From contig JAFGSF010000053.1 of the NCBI GenBank assembly GCA_016934745.1, forward strand, positions 69,325 to 133,324: 64,000 nt of DNA. Direction: 5' to 3'. Position numbers and translations under genes: made by a program. Below, piece after piece: positions 8,285 through 15,139 of this stretch; the first letter of the stretch is position 1, and the number at the start of each line of letters is the position of its first letter. Origin of the DNA: Candidatus Aminicenantota bacterium (lineage in GTDB: Bacteria > Acidobacteriota > Aminicenantia > UBA2199). Below the pieces are notes generated by a model that searched no databases, was not told the origin of the DNA, and saw only the letters and a list, made by a program, of their open reading frames with translations.

Positions 8285-10030
8285 TTATTGGTTTTTTAGT
8301 CCGTCGAGCAGACTAAGAAATCGGCTGCCATCGAGAAATCCCGAAAAACGGCCTATTTCATTTCCGCCGGGGTCAAGGAAAATGACCGTCGGCATTCCGA
8401 TTATTGACAGTTCTTTTTGCAAGCGCTCATTATCGGCGCTGGATTGGGTCAGGTCGAGTTTGACCGGGATATAATTGTGCAGCCCTTCCTGCACATCGGT
8501 CCGGCTGAATGTTTTTTCATCCAATTCCCGGCAAGCCGCGCACCATTCGGCCCAGGCATCGATCATCACCCGCTTGTTTTCAACCCGGGCTTTTTCCTTG
8601 GCTGCAGCCAAATCATCGAACCAGGGCAGGGATTTCATGGTGACCGCAGGTGCCGGGGCCGCAACCGGGAAAAAATGTGCGGACAGTCCTTGATAGAATA
8701 GGATGGCCCCGCATAAAAAGATCAAGACCACCAGTGTTTTGGCCAAGGTACGGGCCATGGAGGATTCCGGCTGCGGACGGAACAGGCCGAGGCCCACGGC
8801 CAGGGTGATCAGGAAAACGCCCCAAATTGTCAGCGTCAGCCAGGAACTGATGATATTGCTCAGGAAATAAATACCGCCGGCAATCAACAGTACGGCAAAA
8901 AAGTATTTCACCGCGCTCATCCAGCCGCCGCCTTTGGGTAGAGCTGAAATAATCCCGGAGAATGTTCCGGCGATCAGAAAAATGACGCTCATGCCCAGGG
9001 AAAAAGACATGGTCAGCCAGAAGCCCAGAAATACATTTCCGGATTGGCTGACCCAGGAGAGCAGGGCGATGAGGACCGGGCCTACGCAGGGAGCGGCGAT
9101 AATGGCTGAAACGCCTCCGACCAGCAAAGAACCCAGGATATCATTTTTATGGCTCCGCGACACCTTGGACGATATCCAGGCTGGCACCGGGATGGAAAAC
9201 AACCCGGCCAGGCTCAAGCCCATGACGATAAAAATGGCGGCGATGACTGTAACCACGAAGGGATTTTGGAAAGAAATGCCGATCAGCGATCCGGTCTTGG
9301 CGGCGATGACTCCCAACAGCGAATAGACCAGGGACAAGCCAAGGACGAAAAACAACGAGAGGGTGAATCCCTTGAGTTTGCGCCCGCGGCTGCGGCCGCC
9401 CACATAGCCCATGATGATGGGAATCACCGGGTATACGCAGGGGGTTAGGCTGGCCAGGAAACCGGCCGCAAAAACCAGGATAAAAAGCAGCAGTGATGAT
9501 CGGCTGAGTTGTCCGCGAATCAGTTTTTCCAGCCGTACTGTCAGCGCGTCGCCCCGGCCGTCAACCGCCGGGGCCGAATCGGCAATGAAATCCGTTCCTA
9601 TGACGACATCAACCAGGCTCTGGTCGGGAGGATAGCAGAGTTCTTCGGGAAATTCCTGGCAAATCTGGTAGGCCACGTTGAAGCGCAGGGTTAAGGGAGC
9701 GCGGAGTTTTTCTGGAATTTTCAAATAAACGCGGACATTGAATTTTCCCTGGAAAACTTTTTCTTCACCATAGGCGACTCCTTCCGGGAAAACGACCCGT
9801 TCAACGGTCGCGTCCTTACTTTTTTGGAGCTCGATGCTGAAAAAGTTGTTTTTCAAATCGGTAATGTGGTAACCGGATGCGACTTGAAAACCAAAGTCGA
9901 TGAAACCCTCGTTGGCGTGGACTTGCGTCGCGATCAAGGGCCGGACGTCCGCCTGGCCCCGAAACTGTGCCGGCAATACGACAGAAGCCGCCAGCAGCAC
10001 GAAAAAAGAGATGATTGTTTTATTTTTCAT
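8285..10030 (-). CDS. dsbD: Thiol:disulfide interchange protein DsbD
   Basis: 581 residues in the classic three-part layout. A signal peptide is followed by the periplasmic alpha domain (to about 165) with the Cys pair in QICQEFPEELC (124, 132). The eight-helix membrane domain has its redox cysteines in LTPCVYP (198) and AAPCVGP (315). The C-terminal thioredoxin-like domain has AEWCAACRELD (497, 500). It carries electrons from cytoplasmic thioredoxin to periplasmic thiol reductases and cytochrome c maturation. I chose the ATG at 10030 rather than 10036 because the promoter -10 box ends 8 nt before it. All six expected cysteines are present. Confidence 0.93.
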   Translation of the reverse strand: MKNKTIISFFVLLAASVVLPAQFRGQADVRPLIATQVHANEGFIDFGFQVASGYHITDLKNNFFSIELQKSKDATVERVVFPEGVAYGEEKVFQGKFNVRVYLKIPEKLRAPLTLRFNVAYQICQEFPEELCYPPDQSLVDVVIGTDFIADSAPAVDGRGDALTVRLEKLIRGQLSRSSLLLFILVFAAGFLASLTPCVYPVIPIIMGYVGGRSRGRKLKGFTLSLFFVLGLSLVYSLLGVIAAKTGSLIGISFQNPFVVTVIAAIFIVMGLSLAGLFSIPVPAWISSKVSRSHKNDILGSLLVGGVSAIIAAPCVGPVLIALLSWVSQSGNVFLGFWLTMSFSLGMSVIFLIAGTFSGIISALPKGGGWMSAVKYFFAVLLIAGGIYFLSNIISSWLTLTIWGVFLITLAVGLGLFRPQPESSMARTLAKTLVVLIFLCGAILFYQGLSAHFFPVAAPAPAVTMKSLPWFDDLAAAKEKARVENKRVMIDAWAEWCAACRELDEKTFSRTDVQEGLHNYIPVKLDLTQSSADNERLQKELSIIGMPTVIFLDPGGNEIGRFSGFLDGSRFLSLLDGLKNQ

Positions 10031-10038
10031 GGGCATTC

Positions 10039-10067
10039 ATGGTAACAAAAAACATTGCGCTGGTCAA
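10039..10067 (-). promoter_or_regulatory. dsbD promoter, leaderless layout
   Basis: Minus-strand TTGACC, 17-bp spacer, TACCAT, then 8 nt to the ATG at 10030. No ribosome-binding site is present. Confidence 0.5.
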
Positions 10068-11081
10068 TCAGCGCAGCCGGGCGCGGCCGATCAACTGACC
10101 GGCCGCGGTGCGCACATCCACGCGTAGAACCGAATCGGCTCGGATATTTTTTACGGTATGGAAAGTCCATAGTCGGAATCCGTCTTTTCGGCCGCCGCTG
10201 AGCCGGATCAAAGGCGAGGTGTACACCGGTTGTCCGTCCAAGTACCAGCGGTGGCTGACCCGGTCCTGCAAGCCGAGCGGAGCCCCGATGGCGCTCAGGA
10301 CGAAAATTTTGATCGGACCGCGATCAGGGAGTTCGCTTAATGGTTCACCGAGTTGGTTGTTCTCAGCGTCCCAACCCAGGCTGAAGCTGCTTTGGAGCAG
10401 GCGCAGCGGCGCCGGCGGTATGAGTGGCCGACCGAACTCGCTGATTCCGGCCAACAGCAGTGCCGCGGCCAGGATGCTGAGCAGCCGGTCGCGAGGGGTC
10501 ACGTCGCGCTGGACGAAGATGAAAGTAGCGAATCCGGCTAGGGCCAACAGGGCGCTCAGGCGCAGGGCGAAGAAATTTCGAAAATTCCAAACCACGGGCA
10601 GCATGACATTGATGCAGGCGAAAATATTGAAGGCGAAAAACACGGCCGGTAGCCATTTCTTCACGGTCAGGTAACGGTCATAGATGATGTCCATGGTGGC
10701 CAGCAGCGCCGAAAAGGCCAGCAGCAGGACGAAACCCATGTTGGCTGCACCCCAGGTGGCGCTCAAATAATAAATGGGTAAAATGAAAAAAAGCAGCTGC
10801 TGGTAGAAATTTCGTTGGAAATAATTGATCAGTAGGCGGATGCGCTGAGCCCAGGGTAGCGGGATGCGGCGGATGCGTGCCAGGCTGGGCAAAAGCAGGC
10901 TGCTCAGCCAGATAAAGGCGATATGGAAAACAGCCAGGCGCAGGTAGGTGAAATTTTTCGTGCCCAGCCACATGACGCCGATCCCCAGCAGCAGGGAATA
11001 GGAACTGTGGAACCACCAGAGTTTGTCCTGGTGGCGGGCGAGGAATCTGCCGATAATTCTTTTGATCGTGGCTGCCGGCAT
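10068..11081 (-). CDS. DUF5924/DUF2914 membrane protein
   Basis: 337 residues: a polytopic membrane region (about six to eight helices, residues 25-235) and a C-terminal soluble domain (about 250-337). The latter matches DUF2914: VSHRWYLDGQPVYTSPL, RLWTFHTVKNIRADSVLRVDV and a final AGQLIGRARLR strand. The family is widespread in Proteobacteria-like envelopes; its function is unknown. The start at 11081 follows a good promoter by 9 nt, and the longer open frame adds a 24-residue segment with no supporting signal. The gene ends close to the dsbD promoter, but the two have separate promoters. Confidence 0.75.
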   Translation of the reverse strand: MPAATIKRIIGRFLARHQDKLWWFHSSYSLLLGIGVMWLGTKNFTYLRLAVFHIAFIWLSSLLLPSLARIRRIPLPWAQRIRLLINYFQRNFYQQLLFFILPIYYLSATWGAANMGFVLLLAFSALLATMDIIYDRYLTVKKWLPAVFFAFNIFACINVMLPVVWNFRNFFALRLSALLALAGFATFIFVQRDVTPRDRLLSILAAALLLAGISEFGRPLIPPAPLRLLQSSFSLGWDAENNQLGEPLSELPDRGPIKIFVLSAIGAPLGLQDRVSHRWYLDGQPVYTSPLIRLSGGRKDGFRLWTFHTVKNIRADSVLRVDVRTAAGQLIGRARLR

Positions 11082-11090
11082 TTGCAGTGC

Positions 11091-11119
11091 ATTGTAAATG
11101 AAATGGGGGCGTTTGACAA
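11091..11119 (-). promoter_or_regulatory. Promoter of the DUF5924/DUF2914 gene, leaderless layout
   Basis: Minus-strand TTGTCA, 17-bp spacer, TACAAT, then 9 nt to the ATG at 11081; transcription would start 0-3 nt before the start codon. Confidence 0.5.
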
Positions 11120-11182
11120 GTCGCGCCGGGCAAAGGGATAAAAATCGGTACAAGGTATATGGTGCAGGGTGAGGAGAAATTC

Positions 11183-11335
11183 AAAGTAAAAAGGCAAAAG
11201 GTAAAAGTAAAAAGTTAAGAAAAGAGATTTGTGGGGGACATTGAGAGTTTCTTTTTCTTACTTTTACCTTTTTACTTTTGCCTTTTACCTTTGTGTTTTT
11301 TCTTACCGTCAACCGTTTGCCGTATACCGGGTTTT
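11183..11335. repeat. A/T-rich heptamer repeats as inverted arms, then an ACCGTCA heptamer run
   Basis: Left arm 11183-11225 is made of AAAGTAA, AAAGGCA, AAAGGTA-type 7-mers. Right arm 11251-11293 is made of TACTTTT, ACCTTTT, GCCTTTT-type 7-mers and is its imperfect reverse complement over about 42 nt. A second tandem 7-mer run follows (ACCGTCA, ACCGTTT, GCCGTAT, ACCGGGT), from about 11305. The design repeats that at 4234-4352, and the spacer words (AGATTTGTGGGGGACATTG here, GCGATTTCCCCGGACAATA there) are also alike. The segment lies between divergent promoters. Confidence 0.6.
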
Positions 11336-11345
11336 ATGGTAATAT
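11317..11345 (+). promoter_or_regulatory. Promoter of tRNA-Arg/tadA
   Basis: TTGCCG, 17-bp spacer, TAATAT, with a predicted start about 5 nt before the mature tRNA-Arg 5' end. Confidence 0.5.
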
Positions 11346-11356
11346 ATGTTCCGGAC

Positions 11357-11429
11357 GCACCTGTAGCTCAATGGATAGAGCTTTTGACTACGGATCAAAA
11401 GGTTGGGGGTTCGACTCCCTCCAGGTGCG
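11357..11429 (+). tRNA. tRNA-Arg(ACG)
   Basis: Complete cloverleaf: acceptor GCACCTG/CAGGTGC with discriminator G at 11429, D arm GCTC/GAGC, anticodon stem TTTGA/TCAAA with loop CTACGGA giving anticodon ACG, and T arm with TTCGACT. CCA is not encoded. ACG is the only bacterial anticodon normally edited to inosine by TadA, whose gene begins 35 bp downstream. A run of six T follows the gene. Confidence 0.95.
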
Positions 11430-11464
11430 TTTTTTCTCTCCCGATCCAGCCGAGCCGCGAAGCC

Positions 11465-11965
11465 ATGAAAAAAGAAGCCGTATATTTCATGAAAAAAGCG
11501 CTGTCCCTGGCCGCCAGGGCCGAGGCACGCGGCGAAGTGCCGGTGGGCGCCGTGCTGGTCAGGGAAGGGCGGGTCATTGGCCGCGGCTACAACGCTCCGA
11601 TCGCAAAGAACGATCCCAGCGCCCATGCCGAGATCGTGGCCTTGCGCCGGGCGGGGAAAAAGGCGAGCGCATACCGGCTGAACGGCTGCGAGCTGTACGT
11701 CACCCTTGAGCCGTGCCTGATGTGTTACAGCGCCATGGTTCATGCCCGCATCGCCCGGCTCCATTACGGCGCGGCCGATGCCAAGAACGGTGTCTTTTCC
11801 AGCGGCGTATTTGACAACGTAAAGCATATATTCAATCACCGCATCGCGGTCGAGGGCGGCCTGCTCGCAGAGCCCGCCTCGGCCATGCTGAGCGATTTTT
11901 TCAAGGCGCGGAGGGGTGCCGGAGCGGTTGAACGGGACGGTCTCGAAAATCGTTGTGGGGAGTGA
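11465..11965 (+). CDS. tadA: tRNA-specific adenosine deaminase TadA
   Basis: 166 residues. The zinc and catalytic signature is intact: HAE (54-56) and PCLMC (Cys 84 and 87), with GEVPVGAVLV at the N terminus and the usual NGVFSSG motif near 108-114. The enzyme deaminates A34 to inosine in tRNA-Arg(ACG), the gene immediately upstream. The recognisable family sequence ends at SDFFKARR (residue 150). The last residues (about 149-166) are read from the first 56 nt of the downstream tRNA-Ser gene, so the CDS stops inside that tRNA. The start at 11465 is supported by alignment with the family and by the lack of tRNA overlap. Confidence 0.95.
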   Translation: MKKEAVYFMKKALSLAARAEARGEVPVGAVLVREGRVIGRGYNAPIAKNDPSAHAEIVALRRAGKKASAYRLNGCELYVTLEPCLMCYSAMVHARIARLHYGAADAKNGVFSSGVFDNVKHIFNHRIAVEGGLLAEPASAMLSDFFKARRGAGAVERDGLENRCGE

Positions 11966-11998
11966 TCCCCATCCAGGGTTCGAATCCCTGCCCCTCCG
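11910..11998 (+). tRNA. tRNA-Ser(CGA)
   Basis: An 89-nt class II tRNA: acceptor GGAGGGG/CCCCTCC with discriminator G at 11998, anticodon stem ACGGT/ATCGT with loop CTCGAAA (anticodon CGA), a long variable arm closed by GGGG/CCCC, and T arm CAGGG-TTCGAAT-CCCTG. CCA is not encoded. Its first 56 nt overlap the 3' end of tadA on the same strand. Its last 15 nt (11984-11998) recur exactly at 12325-12339, bracketing a hairpin-rich insert. Confidence 0.95.
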
Positions 11999-12339
11999 AT
12001 TACTTTTATGTCAATTCAAAGCCCGATTCGAACCCTGGTGATCGTGGGTTCGACGATCCGGGCGAGCAGCTCGGATCGGCACGCACGAGCGGAGCGAGTG
12101 CGCCCGAAGGGCGAGCGTGCCCCTAGCGGGGCCGCTCGTGCAATCCCACCTCCTCCGTATTTTCACTATGATTTCCCCCAATTATGTAAGTCGGGGCAAT
12201 CATCTAGTGAAAATACCCCCGAAGGGGGTTATCAATATGAAGGTGGGATCTGCAAGCGAAGCAGCTCATCCCCTTCGGGGATAGGACGAATAGTGTCCCC
12301 GCAGGAGCGGGGCCAATTCGTCCTATCCCTGCCCCTCCG
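11999..12339. mobile_element. 341-bp hairpin-packed insert bounded by copies of the tRNA-Ser 3' end
   Basis: The 15-bp tRNA end ATCCCTGCCCCTCCG (11984-11998) is repeated at 12325-12339, as at an att site. Between them lie stacked inverted repeats: CGAACCC/GGGTTCG (12029-12052), GCACGAGCGG/CCGCTCGTGC (12083-12142), ATCCCACCT/AGGTGGGAT (12144-12250) enclosing the palindrome at 12158-12217, ATCCCC/GGGGAT (12269-12283), and ATAGGACGAAT/ATTCGTCCTAT (12282-12326) enclosing CCCGC/GCGGG. Positions 12025-12038 are also an inverted copy of the tRNA T arm. There is no convincing ORF. The distal copy is followed by a T run (12346-12353), perhaps the tRNA's original terminator. From 12340 to 12439 I see nothing else. 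Confidence 0.55.
12158..12217. repeat. CACTA/TAGTG palindromic element, copy 1
   Basis: Perfect 12-bp outer arms GTATTTTCACTA and TAGTGAAAATAC, inner arms TGATT/AATCA and CCCC/GGGG, short loop. It shares the CACTA...(TC)TAGTG core with the elements at 34811, 43055 and 43187 but has different flanking arms. Confidence 0.65.
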
Positions 12340-12439
12340 CTGAATTTTTTTTTGGCCAGCGTGAATCATTGCCGGCAAAGGTAATCTTAGCAATTTTAAA
12401 ATTAAAGCCAAACAAAGGAAAACAATTTTCAAGTTTGTG

Positions 12440-13999
12440 TTATTTTTGCAACAATGAGTCCTGGATTTTTTGAGCGGTTTTTGTCAACGACAGTCCACCC
12501 AAAGCGGTGCAGCGAAGCTCGCGGGGCAAGCTTCTGCCGACCTGGTCAAATGCCTGCAGAACCTCGTCTAAAGGGATCAGGTGCTGGTAGCCAGCGACTG
12601 CCATATTGGCGCATGCCAGGGCGTTGGCCGCGGCCATGACGTTTTTGCCCAGGCATGGCGCCTCGACACGGTTGGCGATCGGGTCGCAGGTCATGCCAAA
12701 AGAGTTTTGCAAAGCCAGCGATGCTGCGGCCAGCGCCTGCTGCAAATTTCCTCCGGCCAGGTGGACCAGGCCCGCCGCGGCCATTCCAGAAGCCGAACCG
12801 CATTCGGCCTGGCAGCCTGCGTCCTCAGCGGCAAAGGTCGATTGATCGGCGATGAACACACCGATCAATCCCGCGGCCAGCATGGCCTTGATGATTTCTC
12901 CTTCCGTCGCAGCCAATAAGCGACCGGCACCAATAATTGTGCCCGGCAAAGTACCGCAGGCTCCGGCCGTTGGCGCCGCCACAATCACTCCCAGCGAACT
13001 CTTCATTTCCATTACCGCTGACACGTAGAGAATGATTCGGTTCAAAACAGGATCATCCAGTAATTTTCCCTGGATCATTTTTTCTTTAAACAACAAAGAT
13101 TGGGCCGGTAGTATCCGGTCCGCATACTCGGTTCCCCGCAAACCGCTATCTATGGAATCAGCCATAATGCGTACAATCACCGCCATTTTTTCAAAAACTT
13201 CAGCAGCCGAAATGTTTCCGCGCGCCATTTCATAAGCCACGGCCAATTCCCAAAGCTGCAGGTTCTTATCCTTATTGAAACGGACCATTGCCCCGCAGTT
13301 GCGAAAAGGGACTTGGATGTCCCGGCGAGATATTACCGGCAGAACCGGTTTTAAGACAACGACACGAGCCACCGAAGCATGACTTTTAATTTTATTCATG
13401 GCCATCGTGTCGATGGGTTTTGTGGTTGAGATATGAATGAAGGGCTGGCGGCAATTTTTCAGCGATATTTCTTCCGCTTCCAGCCATGCGGAAAATTCAT
13501 CAACCAAATGTTCTCCAGCGACCGGTACGAAGGCCAGTGTTTCCCAAAAATCGCCCTGCATGCTGACTGCGGCTCCGTCAATTTCGACAATCTCGATCAT
13601 GCCGCCGCCAAGAGACAAGGCTGTCACCTGATGGGTGCATTTGTTGTTTTTGAGGGTGATCCTATAGGTATTGGGGTGTTCGGCCCCATAGTCAACATGA
13701 TTGACCCGGATTTTGATCCCGGCTTTCTTTATATTCTCCTTGTACTTCAATATCCTTTCATCGTCAGTATCATAATCCAGAAATCCACTGTACAATCCCA
13801 TGTCCGTACCTTGACTTTCATGGGTTGTCACCAGCGAACCTTTGGGGTCATACTCGATGAGCACTTCATGGATAACATCATCCAGCAAATTTCTCAGCAT
13901 GCGGCCAATGCGCAATGAAGCGGCACAATGGGAGCTTGATGGACCGCGCATGACCGGTCCGATAACATCATTGAAAATGCTCAGATACTTTTTTTTCAT
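12440..13999 (-). CDS. sdaA: L-serine dehydratase, iron-sulfur-dependent, single chain
   Basis: 519 residues. The N-terminal beta domain has IGPVMRGPSSSHCAASLRIG; the C-terminal alpha domain has APTAGACGTLPGTI and the cluster cysteines in AGCQAECGSA and TCDPIANRVEAPC (about 390-445). It converts L-serine to pyruvate and ammonia through an oxygen-sensitive [4Fe-4S] cluster. Fusion of both domains in one polypeptide is the form found in E. coli-type enzymes, whereas many Firmicutes split them. I start at 13999 because the catalytic domain follows directly and a promoter ends 6 nt upstream. It lies downstream of an ornithine-cyclodeaminase homologue on the same strand, suggesting amino-acid catabolism. 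Confidence 0.92.
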   Translation of the reverse strand: MKKKYLSIFNDVIGPVMRGPSSSHCAASLRIGRMLRNLLDDVIHEVLIEYDPKGSLVTTHESQGTDMGLYSGFLDYDTDDERILKYKENIKKAGIKIRVNHVDYGAEHPNTYRITLKNNKCTHQVTALSLGGGMIEIVEIDGAAVSMQGDFWETLAFVPVAGEHLVDEFSAWLEAEEISLKNCRQPFIHISTTKPIDTMAMNKIKSHASVARVVVLKPVLPVISRRDIQVPFRNCGAMVRFNKDKNLQLWELAVAYEMARGNISAAEVFEKMAVIVRIMADSIDSGLRGTEYADRILPAQSLLFKEKMIQGKLLDDPVLNRIILYVSAVMEMKSSLGVIVAAPTAGACGTLPGTIIGAGRLLAATEGEIIKAMLAAGLIGVFIADQSTFAAEDAGCQAECGSASGMAAAGLVHLAGGNLQQALAAASLALQNSFGMTCDPIANRVEAPCLGKNVMAAANALACANMAVAGYQHLIPLDEVLQAFDQVGRSLPRELRCTALGGLSLTKTAQKIQDSLLQK

Positions 14000-14005
14000 G
14001 TTTGC

Positions 14006-14034
14006 AGTATGACATACCACCCAGCAGTAACCAA
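14006..14034 (-). promoter_or_regulatory. sdaA promoter, leaderless layout
   Basis: Minus-strand TTGGTT, 17-bp spacer, CATACT, then 6 nt (GCAAAC) to the ATG at 13999. There is no ribosome-binding site. Confidence 0.45.
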
Positions 14035-14065
14035 CTGGCGACACGATTTGTGCTAAGCACAGGAA

Positions 14066-15034
14066 TTACAGATTTATCTCAAAGCCGCAGCTTTCTTTCC
14101 TGGCTTTGTCGCAGATAAAATCAGCAATAACGATGTCAAAGAGGGCCATGCCAACTGACTTAAAAAAAGTCACGTTGTATTCATTGACCACATCAACGAT
14201 CTTTCCACTCATGACCAGGTTAAATGGCATAATCTGTTTTTCCGCAATCCAGCCCTTTTCGAGCGGCGTGACCACGTCACCCGTTTCCTGCAGTGCATGT
14301 TCCGTGTCGAGCAACAGATATTTGAGGTTTCTGAACAGGGCTTCCGGATATTCTCGCATCTCCGGTTTATAGGAACCGATTCCAACGAAATGCCTGTTTT
14401 GAAACAAAGCGCGGTCGTTCGGGAAAAGGGGTTGTTCGGTATTGGTTGCGGTAATGACAACTTCGGATTGCCGGAGAACGGCCAATGCCGATTCTTCGCA
14501 TATGATTGTGACGCCGCGCAGTTCGGCGGCCAATTTTTCGCCAAGTACATGGAGTGCTTTTTCATTGTGATCGTATAGATAAACATCGGTGAATTGGCGC
14601 ACGCTGCAGGCGAACATGGTTTGGTTGTAGCCCTGCACGCCGGCCCCGATAACGCCGAGGCGGGAGACAGCGGCTGCGGCCAAATATTTGATGCTCAGGG
14701 CGCCGACGGCCGCCGTGCGCAAAGCGGTGATTTTGGCCCCGTTCAGTATTGCCAGAGGCTCTCCCGTTTCGCCATCGTTCAAAACGACAATGCCAAATAA
14801 TGGCGGCAATTTCTTTTGTAGATTTTCAGGAACAATTGAAACAAGTTTGGCACCGAAGCAAGAGTCGGTAAAACAGGGCATGGAGAGCAATATTTTTCCT
14901 TTGTATTCTACCTGGGTTCTGACTGGCATCTGGAAATTACCGGAAGCTTGGATACGAAAAGCCGCCTCTACCAAAGTGATCAATTCACTACGGTCGGCAA
15001 GCCGAGCTATTTCGTCACTATTTAAAAATAACAT
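14066..15034 (-). CDS. Ornithine cyclodeaminase/mu-crystallin family protein
   Basis: 322 residues. N-terminal dimerisation region with MPVRTQVEYKGKILLSMP, then the substrate-site RTAAVGALSIKYLA and a Rossmann NAD(P) motif GVIGAGVQGYNQ, with IGSYKPEMREYP later. Members include ornithine cyclodeaminase, alanine dehydrogenase, L-lysine cyclodeaminase and delta-1-pyrroline-2-carboxylate reductase. The particular substrate cannot be read from sequence alone. It is 66 bp upstream of sdaA on the same strand, so a role in amino-acid breakdown is reasonable. Confidence 0.85.
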   Translation of the reverse strand: MLFLNSDEIARLADRSELITLVEAAFRIQASGNFQMPVRTQVEYKGKILLSMPCFTDSCFGAKLVSIVPENLQKKLPPLFGIVVLNDGETGEPLAILNGAKITALRTAAVGALSIKYLAAAAVSRLGVIGAGVQGYNQTMFACSVRQFTDVYLYDHNEKALHVLGEKLAAELRGVTIICEESALAVLRQSEVVITATNTEQPLFPNDRALFQNRHFVGIGSYKPEMREYPEALFRNLKYLLLDTEHALQETGDVVTPLEKGWIAEKQIMPFNLVMSGKIVDVVNEYNVTFFKSVGMALFDIVIADFICDKARKESCGFEINL

Positions 15035-15139
15035 GCTCTGCTTGCTGGTAAACCAGTGGGAAAATCAGGTTAGACATGAAAGTATTTTAATGGAATTTCA
15101 AAGTATAAGTCAAACAAAAAAAACTGATTCGTGTGGAGA

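Noticed and set aside
12008..12343. ORFs inside the hairpin insert after tRNA-Ser
   Set aside because: Their sequence comes from the inverted repeats; no family, no ribosome-binding site, and they run through the repeat boundary.
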